A stretch of DNA of 64,000 nt from an uncultured Bacilli bacterium (GTDB lineage Bacteria > Bacillota_I > Bacilli_A > RF39 > UBA660): assembly GCA_934097085.1 (NCBI GenBank), contig CAKONK010000005.1:1-64000 (forward strand), in the 5' to 3' direction. The notes under the pieces were generated by a model, which was not told the origin of the DNA, searched no databases, and saw only the letters and a program-made list of their open reading frames with translations. Shown in pieces: positions 43,754 through 51,439 of this stretch (the stretch's first letter is position 1; each line of letters opens with the position of its first letter). The translations under genes were made by a program, and so were the position numbers.

Positions 43754-44818
43754 ATGTTAGGTATAATTATGGCAATAATAACAACTATAATTTTAATAAA
43801 AATTTATTTAAAAAATGTTGATAAAAAGATTGATACTAGTTTTATTATTGAAACAATAAAAAAATATTTTTTTATAATTATTTCATATGTTATATTAACT
43901 ACTTTAATTTTCAGTATATTTTATAATAATCCTTATTTTAAAAATATCATAGAAAATAGTTCATCGAAAATATATGACATCATCATACTAATAATGTTAA
44001 GTATGTCAACCTCACTATTTATTTTAGGTTTCGGTTCAATGCCAATAAAGTATTTAAAAGATAAAATATATGTTAAAAAAATTGAAAAAACATACGAAGT
44101 TAAAGATATAGAATATTATCGCGGCATTATAAAAAATGTATCACCAGCAATTTTATCATTTTGCTATAAAAATAGAATTAGTTTTTCAGATGAATTAATA
44201 GCACTATTATTACACTTACAAATGAGAAAAATCATTAATATAAAAGATAATAAAATTATTTTTATTGGTGATGTAAATCTTTTAACAGAATCGGAAAAAT
44301 TTGCAATTAGACATATTAAAAAATTTAATTTTAAAATTAAAAAAGAATATAAACGACTTTTGACAAAAGAAATGATAAAAGAAAATTATATTATAATAGA
44401 TAAAAGTAAAAATATAATATGTAATTTCTTGTCATTCATAATGATATGGTTAATAATTTATTCTCTAATAACTATATGCGTATATTTTAATATTTCAAAA
44501 CTTGGTTACACTACGATAATAACTTATGTTTTAACATTTTGTATTTTGCCAACATTCTGTATATTTGAAAATAAATTTAATTTAATTATAAAAACAAAAA
44601 AATCAATGGAGTTAAATGCAAAGTTAAATGGATTAAAGAAATTTATTAAGGAATTTTCAATTTTAGAAAACTCAAATATTAATGATATATCCCTTTACGA
44701 TGAATATATAATTTATACACTTTTATTTAATTTAAAAGGAAAACTAAATAATGAATGTAAACAGTTATACAGAAGTATTAAACGAATAAAGTTTGATTCT
44801 ATTGAAAACTATCAATAA
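43754..44818 (+). CDS. Membrane protein, DUF2207-like C-terminal region
   Basis: The 354 residues have helices at about 1-18, 37-58, 75-98, 222-243 and 248-268, with a cytoplasmic winged-helix-like region between (about 125-215). The end (ELNAKLNGLKKFIKEFS to LYDEYIIYTLLF) matches the conserved C-terminal block of DUF2207-type membrane proteins, which usually have a longer external domain in front; here that part is absent. Function is unknown. It is one of the few plus-strand genes and has its own terminator. Confidence 0.6.
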   Translation: MLGIIMAIITTIILIKIYLKNVDKKIDTSFIIETIKKYFFIIISYVILTTLIFSIFYNNPYFKNIIENSSSKIYDIIILIMLSMSTSLFILGFGSMPIKYLKDKIYVKKIEKTYEVKDIEYYRGIIKNVSPAILSFCYKNRISFSDELIALLLHLQMRKIINIKDNKIIFIGDVNLLTESEKFAIRHIKKFNFKIKKEYKRLLTKEMIKENYIIIDKSKNIICNFLSFIMIWLIIYSLITICVYFNISKLGYTTIITYVLTFCILPTFCIFENKFNLIIKTKKSMELNAKLNGLKKFIKEFSILENSNINDISLYDEYIIYTLLFNLKGKLNNECKQLYRSIKRIKFDSIENYQ

Positions 44819-44846
44819 CCCCTCACAAGATAATGTGAAGGGTTTT
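44817..44846 (+). terminator. Terminator between convergent genes
   Basis: AACCCCTCACA pairs with TGTGAAGGGTT, followed by TTT on the plus strand. It ends the membrane protein transcript and may act on murF from the other side. Confidence 0.75.
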
Positions 44847-44855
44847 ATTAAAGCT

Positions 44856-46181
44856 TTAATTGTTTTTTAAATAGTTTACTACCTCAATTAACTTCATTGA
44901 ATGTGATCCTTTTATTAAAATTGTATCTTTTTCTTTTAAAATAGAATTTAAATTATTTATTAAATCATTATTATTTTCAAAATAATATGTTTCTATATTA
45001 TTTGTTTTAAGTTTTTCATAAGTATATTTAGACTGATTTCCTACACAAATAGTTACATCAATTTTATTTTCTATTATACTTTCAGCAACATCTTCATGAA
45101 TTTCTTTTGTAAAACCATCTGCCTCAAGAATATCGGCAAATATAAAAACTTTTCTTCCTAGTATTTTACTTAAAAGTCCTAATGAATTTTTAACTGAATC
45201 TAAACTCGCATTATAAGTATCATCAATTATAGTATATTTTTTTGTTTCAAATTTTTCTAATCGATGGGGACTTAATTTGAAGCTTTTTAAAGCAATTTCA
45301 ATATTATTTTTAGGAACATTTAAGGATTCACCAACTGCATAAGCAAATAAAGCATTATAGATAAAAGCATTACTGCCAACATTTAGTTTTATATCGTCAT
45401 TATTAATCTTAAATTGTGAAGAAAAAGCATCCTCTTTTATATTGGTAGCCATAAAATCACTTTTATTTTCTATACCTACTGTTACTAAATTATCATACTG
45501 GACTTTCTGAAGCATATCATTATCATTATTTATAAATAACTTACCACCATTCATACCATCAAGAACCTCAAGTTTAGCTTTTAAAATATTTTCTCTACTT
45601 CCAAGATTTCCAATATGAGCTGTTCCAATATTAGTAATTACTGCCATTGTTGGTTTTGCTATTTTAGACAAATAAGAAAGTTCTTTCATATGATTCATTC
45701 CCATTTCTACAATTAAAGCTTCATGATTTTTTAATCCTAAAATAGTAAGGGGAACTCCAATGTTATTATTAAAATTTTCTTTTGTACATAAAACATCATA
45801 TTTCATTTTTAATACTTCATGAATCATATCTTTAACTGAGGTTTTTCCTACACTACCAGTTACCGCAATAACGGGAATATCATATAAATCTCTTTTGTAA
45901 GATGCAAGAGCGCCGAGTGCTAAAATAGAATCATTTACAATAATGATAGTACCAAATTTTTCATCAACTACATCTTCATTATCTAAAATACATACACTTG
46001 CACCATTTTTAATAGCATCTTTATAAAATAAATTACCATCAAAATTTTCACCTTTAATACCAACATAAACATCACCAAAGTTTATAGTTCTTGTATCTTT
46101 AGAAAAGTTTTCGCATACTATATTTTCATCACCACATAAAAGTTTTCCATTACATATTTTTATTATATTTTTAACTGTCAT
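44856..46181 (-). CDS. murF: UDP-MurNAc-tripeptide-D-alanyl-D-alanine ligase
   Basis: MurF adds D-Ala-D-Ala to the peptidoglycan precursor in the cytoplasm. Evidence: the Mur ligase P-loop AVTGSVGKTSVKDMI, the carbamate-Lys region NFNNNIGVPLTILGL, EMGMNHMKEL, NIGTAHIGNLGS and the C-terminal DDTYNASLDSVKNSL and LIKGSHSMKL motifs. The 441 residues are normal. Translation most likely starts at ATG 46179-46181; the TTG six codons upstream is within the RBS region. It is not accompanied by mraY or ddl here. Confidence 0.95.
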   Translation of the reverse strand: MTVKNIIKICNGKLLCGDENIVCENFSKDTRTINFGDVYVGIKGENFDGNLFYKDAIKNGASVCILDNEDVVDEKFGTIIIVNDSILALGALASYKRDLYDIPVIAVTGSVGKTSVKDMIHEVLKMKYDVLCTKENFNNNIGVPLTILGLKNHEALIVEMGMNHMKELSYLSKIAKPTMAVITNIGTAHIGNLGSRENILKAKLEVLDGMNGGKLFINNDNDMLQKVQYDNLVTVGIENKSDFMATNIKEDAFSSQFKINNDDIKLNVGSNAFIYNALFAYAVGESLNVPKNNIEIALKSFKLSPHRLEKFETKKYTIIDDTYNASLDSVKNSLGLLSKILGRKVFIFADILEADGFTKEIHEDVAESIIENKIDVTICVGNQSKYTYEKLKTNNIETYYFENNNDLINNLNSILKEKDTILIKGSHSMKLIEVVNYLKNN

Positions 46182-46245
46182 AATATTTCTCTCTTTCAAA
46201 ACAATTATACCATATGTTTTTTTATTTTTAGTACTTTTATTTAAA

Positions 46246-46936
46246 TTAGTTTAATATTTTGTTTAATAATTCATTTAATATAATTTTATCTTCCATCAAA
46301 TTAATAGCAAAACATTTTTTGCCTAAATCTTTAAACGGTGAACCACAAGAAAATAGTTTTTTCTATCTAATATTATAAATCTATCGTGAAATATATCTTT
46401 TCGTATAAATTCTATATTATTAAATTCTTTCTCATATTTATTCTTTTGTAATATCTTTAGGATCAAACATATCAAATAATTGATTTATTCTTTTTGTATT
46501 ATTATCAACTTTATCTTCGAGAAGTAACATTCTATTTGGTAACATATATTTATTGTAATTAATGTAATGCCTCATTTTAACAAATGTGTCCATAATTGCA
46601 ATTGATACTTTTGTTGCACCACTCGATTTCAATATTGTAGCAAGCATATAAATTCCTTGTTCTGTAAAGACTCTTGGTAAATATCTTCTACCTCCATAAT
46701 TATTTGTCACACTTGGGGTCGAAAATTTCTGGTCTCAAGTTATTTGCTTCGTCTTTTGTTAATTTCCAAGAAATTCTCTCCGGAAATTTATCTAAATTAT
46801 TTTTTACTGCCTCATTAATTCTTTTTGTTTCAACTTCATATAGCATTGCTAAATCAGAATCAAGCATAACCTCTACACTTCTAATTTCATATACTAAATC
46901 TTCTATTTTTATTTTACTTTCAATTAAATCATTCAT
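46246..46936 (-). pseudogene. Broken ORF6N-domain protein gene
   Basis: GGAGG precedes ATG (46934-46936). The first frame is an ORF6N DNA-binding domain (DLVYEIRSVEVMLDSDLAML, ETKRINEAVKNN). It ends at 46700; the following frame (46438-46710) gives GGRRYLPRVFTEQGIYMLAT and VSIAIMDTFVKMRHYI, the normal continuation. A third piece down to 46246 gives HDRFIILDRK and, in another frame, FKDLGKKCFAINLMED, which fits the C-terminal nuclease-like domain of longer members. Frame changes and a deletion show that the gene is dead. ORF6N genes are typical of prophages and mobile islands. Confidence 0.75.
46710..46737. repeat. 28-bp imperfect palindrome, copy inside the ORF6N pseudogene
   Basis: CTTGGGGTCGAAAATTTC onward to CTCAAG is nearly identical to 46991-47018 and is close to its own reverse complement. 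It falls where the ORF6N reading frame breaks. Confidence 0.6.
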
Positions 46937-46990
46937 TTTTGCCTCCATAAAATACATTTAAATAATTTTGATATTAAAAATAATTTTTAG

Positions 46991-47018
46991 CTTGAGGTCG
47001 AAAATTTCTGGTCTCAAG
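46991..47018. repeat. 28-bp imperfect palindrome, second copy
   Basis: CTTGAG at one end and CTCAAG at the other enclose GTCGAAAATTTCTGGT. It lies upstream of the ORF6N pseudogene and could be a duplicated gene fragment or an inserted palindrome. Confidence 0.6.
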
Positions 47019-47061
47019 TTATTTTATAATTTTACATAATTTCTCTATCATCCTTTCAAAT

Positions 47062-47195
47062 AAAAAAACGGGAAATATACCCATGTTAAGGTAAATTTTC
47101 CCGCATCATATGTGATTCTTCCTCACCCAAGAAACACATGCTATCGACATTTAGATGTCATATTAACATTTGTGAGGTTTAATTAATACATTTAG
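47062..47195 (-). ncRNA. Short terminated RNA with small internal stems
   Basis: A promoter (TTGATT 47219-47224, 17 bases, TATATT 47196-47201, minus strand) leads into about 125 bases ending in a terminator (CGGGAAAATTTACC with GGTATATTTCCCG, then T7, 47062-47103). Inside are CCTCAC/GTGAGG and the hairpin GACATCTAAATGTC. A 7-codon ORF (ATGATGCGGGAA onward) overlaps the 5' arm of the terminator. It could be a leader-type attenuator of the now dead ORF6N gene or a small RNA. I do not recognise the class. Confidence 0.45.
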
Positions 47196-47224
47196 AATAT
47201 AACAAACATTTTTTTGTTAATCAA
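47196..47224 (-). promoter_or_regulatory. Promoter of the short RNA at 47062
   Basis: TTGATT (47219-47224) and TATATT (47196-47201) on the minus strand, 17-base spacer, just after the ABC permease gene. Confidence 0.6.
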
Positions 47225-47233
47225 TTGTTTTTT

Positions 47234-48016
47234 TTAAATTTTTGCCACCATTAAATTACTTGAACTATATCTTTTTAACCCTTTATTAAAAATAAAGAAA
47301 GCAAACATAGTAATTAATACTGTATAAATTATAATGATAACAAAATATAATAAATTAAACTTTCCTAGTACTTCCATAGGCATATATGCTGATATTCCAA
47401 CTGGTACTAAAGTATATAATAAAATTTTTGTAATCCCTTTGAAAATAGTTCCTGGATAGGTATCAAAACAAACTATTAAGTTAGTCATTGTATCAGCAAT
47501 TCCATCGCTTTTACCAATCCAAAATGAAAGTGATCCAAATATTATGCCAATACTTGTAACAATAATTGCTCCTGTAATAGAAAATAATATAAATAAAATT
47601 ATTTCTAAAAATGAAGGTTTACTAATAGCCAAAATTATTAAGGCATATATTATATCACCAATAGCCGAAACATCTACATTACCAGTGATTACATTTATCA
47701 AAACATTCCTTGGTTGAACTAAATATACATCTAAACTTCCATCATTTATAATATCAGAAAGGTTATATGAATCCTTAAAGAAAAAATGACTTATTCCATA
47801 ACTTCCCGCAGCAAGTCCCCATAAAAGTAATACTTTATGAATAGTATAACCCCCAAAAGATTCTTTGAGTGAGAAAAATATTACCCACTCTACAATAAAT
47901 GTTGCATTATTAAGAATCATAAAAATAATATTTGATATAAAAGTAGTCTTATTAAGCATCTCTTTCATAAGGGAATACTTAACTGATAAAAATACTTTTT
48001 TAACCTCCGTTAACAT
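47234..48016 (-). CDS. ABC-2 type exporter permease (second subunit)
   Basis: This 260-residue protein has six hydrophobic helices and belongs to the paired ABC-2 permeases formerly listed as DUF990 (ending in a basic tail, FFIFNKGLKRYSSSNL). It works with the permease at 48000 and the ATPase at 48788. The substrate is unknown; related systems are annotated as multidrug or viologen exporters. Its start overlaps the preceding permease gene by 17 bases, so translation is coupled. Confidence 0.85.
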   Translation of the reverse strand: MLTEVKKVFLSVKYSLMKEMLNKTTFISNIIFMILNNATFIVEWVIFFSLKESFGGYTIHKVLLLWGLAAGSYGISHFFFKDSYNLSDIINDGSLDVYLVQPRNVLINVITGNVDVSAIGDIIYALIILAISKPSFLEIILFILFSITGAIIVTSIGIIFGSLSFWIGKSDGIADTMTNLIVCFDTYPGTIFKGITKILLYTLVPVGISAYMPMEVLGKFNLLYFVIIIIYTVLITMFAFFIFNKGLKRYSSSNLMVAKI

Positions 48017-48791
48017 TTAATTTTCTCACTCCTTTCTTATAAATTTTTAAAGCAATAAAATATATTACTCCTATATAAAGTATTTGAAAGCCAAATAACT
48101 TAATAAAATCAATATAATTAAAATGAACAAATAACTTTGCAGGACCATATGCTAAAACATACACTGGGCTGTACTTTAAAAGTTTTTGAATAAATTTACC
48201 AAATAATTCAATAGGAAAAATTGTTCCAAAGATTAAGATAATCTTACTATAAATCCAATAAATTGGGTTAGCATCTTCGATAAAAAACGATATTTCACCA
48301 ATTAAAATCATTGTAAGTAAACTTATAATTGTAGCTAAAATCATTGTTATAAAAACCAAAATTAATGATACTATGTTTATTTGAACAAACTTACCTAAAA
48401 AGATATAACCCGTAATTAAACCTAAAGCAAAATATAGTATTAATCTTGTTAAAACCAAACCTAGATGGGAAAACAAATTATACAAAATGTAGTCGATTGG
48501 TCTTGTTAAATTATAAACAACATCCCCACTTTTAATTGATTTTGAAATGTCTTTTACAAGACGTTTTCCTCCGAGTGATGACCATAATATTTCCGTAATT
48601 ATTACATACCAAATCATCTGGGTAAATGAATAACCTTGAATTAAAGATGATGAATCAGAGTAAATATATTTCCATAGATTTAGAAAAATAAATATATGAA
48701 TTAGAAAACCTATATACTCATAAAAAACATTTGATATATATGAAAAAGCACTTTTTATTTCATACTCTAATATTTTAAAATACTTTTTCAT
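48000..48791 (-). CDS. ABC-2 type exporter permease (first subunit)
   Basis: A six-helix permease of 263 residues, homologous in layout to its partner at 47234. Conserved-looking loop QMIWYVIITEILWSSLGGKRL precedes GDVVYNLTRPIDYILYNL, a feature of this permease family. It overlaps the ATPase gene by four bases. Together the three genes form a complete heterodimeric exporter in the cytoplasmic membrane. Confidence 0.85.
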   Translation of the reverse strand: MKKYFKILEYEIKSAFSYISNVFYEYIGFLIHIFIFLNLWKYIYSDSSSLIQGYSFTQMIWYVIITEILWSSLGGKRLVKDISKSIKSGDVVYNLTRPIDYILYNLFSHLGLVLTRLILYFALGLITGYIFLGKFVQINIVSLILVFITMILATIISLLTMILIGEISFFIEDANPIYWIYSKIILIFGTIFPIELFGKFIQKLLKYSPVYVLAYGPAKLFVHFNYIDFIKLFGFQILYIGVIYFIALKIYKKGVRKLNVNGG

Positions 48792-49771
48792 TTTTCTTTC
48801 CTAGCATAAATTTCTTTTATAATATCCTCAAGGGGAATATTTGAAATATTTATATCTACTACTTTATCAATATCAAGTTTCTTTAGAGCTTGTGAAATAC
48901 TTTTCTTTTTCAAATCTACTTCAATTTTCAAATTATAACCTTTATCTTTTAAAATTTTAATTCCTTCTTCATCATCAAGATTAATTTTCTCTTTCATTTT
49001 GGCATCAATTATTTTTTTATTTAAATAATGATATTTTAGGTTTTCCATACTATCATCAAAAGCTATTGTTCCATTATTTATAATGATAACCCTTTTACAA
49101 AGCTTTTCAATATCTCCAACATCATGGCTAGTTAAAAATATTGTTGTTTTATATTCTTTGTTCATTCTTTTAATTAGAGTTCTAATATTTTCCTTTACAA
49201 CTGGATCAAGTCCTATCGTAGGTTCATCAAGAAAAAGAACCTTTGGTTCATGAATAAGTGATGCAATAATTTCACATCTTATTCTTTGTCCAAGAGATAA
49301 GTTTCTTACAGGTGTATTAATAAAATCACTAATTTCAAATATACTTTCAAATTCCTTTATTTTTCTTTCTACTACATTTTCAGGAATGTCATAAATTGCC
49401 CCAAAGTATTTAAAGTTATCATAAGCTGATAAATGCATCCATAATTGTTCTTTTTGACCAAATACTGTACCAATTTCATAAGACAAACTTTTTCTTTCTG
49501 TAAATGGATTTTTATTTAAAACCTCTACCATACCTTTTGTAGGACAAAGTATACCCGTAAGCATTTTAATCGTTGTACTTTTACCAGCACCATTTGGACC
49601 AATAAATGCAAGTATTTCTCCTTTTTCAATACTTAAATTAAGATTTTTAACTGCTTTTACTTCTTTATATTTTGGCTTAAAAATACTTTTTACACTTTCT
49701 TTAAAACCTTTTCCTTTTATTTTAACTTTAAAGGTTTTACTTAAATTTTTTATTTTTATTATTTCACTCAT
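48788..49771 (-). CDS. ABC transporter ATP-binding protein
   Basis: The 327-residue ATPase has Walker A GPNGAGKST, Q-loop VFGQKEQLWMHL, signature LSLGQRIR, Walker B VLFLDEPTIGLD and the switch His in LTSHDVGDI. The N-terminal extension with KGFKESVKSIFKPKYKEV is typical of the subfamily paired with this type of ABC-2 permeases. The C-terminal 100 residues form the usual accessory domain. It begins within the end of the broken acetyltransferase gene, so the two were probably one operon. Confidence 0.93.
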   Translation of the reverse strand: MSEIIKIKNLSKTFKVKIKGKGFKESVKSIFKPKYKEVKAVKNLNLSIEKGEILAFIGPNGAGKSTTIKMLTGILCPTKGMVEVLNKNPFTERKSLSYEIGTVFGQKEQLWMHLSAYDNFKYFGAIYDIPENVVERKIKEFESIFEISDFINTPVRNLSLGQRIRCEIIASLIHEPKVLFLDEPTIGLDPVVKENIRTLIKRMNKEYKTTIFLTSHDVGDIEKLCKRVIIINNGTIAFDDSMENLKYHYLNKKIIDAKMKEKINLDDEEGIKILKDKGYNLKIEVDLKKKSISQALKKLDIDKVVDINISNIPLEDIIKEIYARKEK

Positions 49772-50340
49772 TTTTTATCACATCCTTATACTTATTTTTA
49801 TTTATTAATATTGCATCATTAACATTAATCCAGTATCTACCGAAAATACTATTATCTAAAAATTTTTTGTTTTCAAGTATTCCTCCCAAAGAAAGAATTG
49901 TTTTAACTGACCCTAAATTATCATCATCCGCAGTTAAAAGAACTTTTTCTAATACCATTTCTTTTGCTTTCAAAAGACATAAATATAGATTTATTTTGTT
50001 ATAACCTTTTCTTCTTTGTGAAGGTCTTATATCATAACCTATATGTCACCATGAAGGAGCATTTCTTCATTAAGATTCCATCTTAAATTAATCATACCAA
50101 TTAGTTTATCATCATTTTCCCTTATTAAGAAATACTCTATACCTGGACATCTGTTACTAGGCCTTTTTTCAGCATCTAATAAACTGTCTAAATATTTTAG
50201 CCATCCATCATAATCACTAGCCATTTTAGAAAATCCCGAGTCACCATTAACCATAAAGCTATGCATTTCAAACTCTTTTAAATATGCAAGTGCCTCTTTC
50301 TTTCTTTTTAAGCTAGCCTTCTCTAAAAAAAATTTTCCAT
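49764..50340 (-). pseudogene. GNAT acetyltransferase gene with two frameshifts
   Basis: Three consecutive frames make one GNAT protein. ATG (50338-50340) starts MENFF, then a T8 run shifts the frame; adding one T gives the continuous MENFFLEKASLKRKKEALAY. The middle frame (to 50039) gives LIGMINLRWNLNEEMLLHG. There GGTGACATATAGG appears to have lost one G, because a restored G gives HGGHIGYDIRPSQRRKGY. The last frame ends with LITADDDN-like LLTADDDNLGSVKTI. The gene sits at the head of the ABC exporter operon. Confidence 0.8.
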
Positions 50341-50373
50341 AACCTTTCCTTTCCGTTATGGCTTCCAGTATAC

Positions 50374-50491
50374 AAAAAAGCGCAAAGTTACCATAACTAG
50401 TGACTCCGCGCTCAACGTTAAAGCTCCGTGTAGGATTATCCCGAAATAGCTCACAAACTGTTTATATTTCCTCACTTACCTATAAAGTATA
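50374..50491 (-). promoter_or_regulatory. Attenuator-like leader of the GNAT-ABC operon
   Basis: The promoter TTGACA (50508-50513), 16 bases, TATACT (50486-50491) leads into about 100 bases ending in the hairpin GCGCGGAGTCAC with GTAACTTTGCGC (50380-50411) and T6 (50374-50379). The hairpin stands about 35 bases before the acetyltransferase start. A frame from GTG runs through the hairpin (ALTLSAESLVMVTLRFFVY) and stops just before the gene, but has no RBS at proper distance. No riboswitch class is recognised. Confidence 0.5.
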
Positions 50492-50528
50492 CTTATTTTT
50501 TTTAATTTGTCAACATTTTCTACAAAAA

Positions 50529-50610
50529 AGAACTAAATAGTAAATATTTAGTTCTCTAGCCTAGTTACCTAAGCAATGTTTAAGTATGCCTAAGTCCCTC
50601 ACACATTTTC
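50529..50610 (-). ncRNA. Short terminated RNA downstream of pflA
   Basis: A near-consensus promoter (TTGACT 50634-50639, 17 bases, TATACT 50611-50616) is followed by only about 75 bases and the terminator AGAACTAAATA/TATTTAGTTCT with T6 (50529-50555). The interior has repeated CTTAGG motifs (ACTTAGGC, GCTTAGGT, ACTAGGCTAG) and no RBS-led ORF. It lies between pflA and the GNAT-ABC leader. It may be a small regulatory RNA; the class is unknown. Confidence 0.5.
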
Positions 50611-50639
50611 AGTATATCATAGCTCACATATATAGTCAA
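50611..50639 (-). promoter_or_regulatory. Promoter of the short RNA at 50529
   Basis: TTGACT (50634-50639) and TATACT (50611-50616) with a 17-base spacer on the minus strand. Confidence 0.7.
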
Positions 50640-50725
50640 TAAAATTTTTTGTGCTTTTTTAATTTTTTTATTTTTTACACAATATTTACACTCATTATAG
50701 AATTATTCCACACATAAAACTATTT

Positions 50726-51439
50726 TTAAATATTACTAAAGTATTCAAAAAGTTTGTCACATTTGTGTTTATCCATCGCTTTCATTTTTATAAAAGGATT
50801 ATCTATGCCACTATCTTGGTACTTTGAAAAACCCAAAGTATGGAAAGGTAAAAAATCTATTTTAATTACATTTTTTATCTTAGAAATATATTTTTTTAAA
50901 TCTAACATATATTTATTTGAATCATTAATACCTGGAATAATTACTACTCTAATTATTACTTTAGCATTTATTTTATTAAGCTCATTTATAAAATTGTCAA
51001 TAACATTAATGTTTCCTCCAGTTATGTATTTAAATTTATTAGGATAAATTGACTTTATGTCAAATAGTATATAATCAAATAATTTAAGTAGTTTTAAATC
51101 AACATTATCTACATATCCTGATGTATCTAGCACAATATTAATATTTTCTTTTTTTAATTTTTTAGCTAATTTATATAACTGTTTTGATGATAAAAGTGGT
51201 TCTCCACCTGAAAAAGTTACACCACCATTATTTTTATAATATGGTTTATTATTTAATATAAGTTTAATTAAATTCCTATAATTTATATCTATTTTATTAA
51301 TTTCATGTTGCATTTCTGGGTTATGGCAAAATTTGCACTTAAGTGGACAATTATTAAAAAATATAACTGTTCTTATACCGGGACCATCAACACAAGAAAA
51401 ACTTTCTATTTTAGCTATTGACATTTTACATTTTTTCAT
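50726..51439 (-). CDS. pflA: Pyruvate formate-lyase activating enzyme
   Basis: This radical SAM enzyme installs the glycyl radical in PflB. It has the cluster motif CPLKCKFCHNP (CxxxCxxC), the start FSCVDGPGIRTVIFFN and GGVTFSGGEPLL. Length (237) is normal. Its start overlaps the end of pflB by 14 bases, so the pair is translationally coupled. A canonical arrangement for anaerobic pyruvate cleavage. Confidence 0.96.
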   Translation of the reverse strand: MKKCKMSIAKIESFSCVDGPGIRTVIFFNNCPLKCKFCHNPEMQHEINKIDINYRNLIKLILNNKPYYKNNGGVTFSGGEPLLSSKQLYKLAKKLKKENINIVLDTSGYVDNVDLKLLKLFDYILFDIKSIYPNKFKYITGGNINVIDNFINELNKINAKVIIRVVIIPGINDSNKYMLDLKKYISKIKNVIKIDFLPFHTLGFSKYQDSGIDNPFIKMKAMDKHKCDKLFEYFSNI

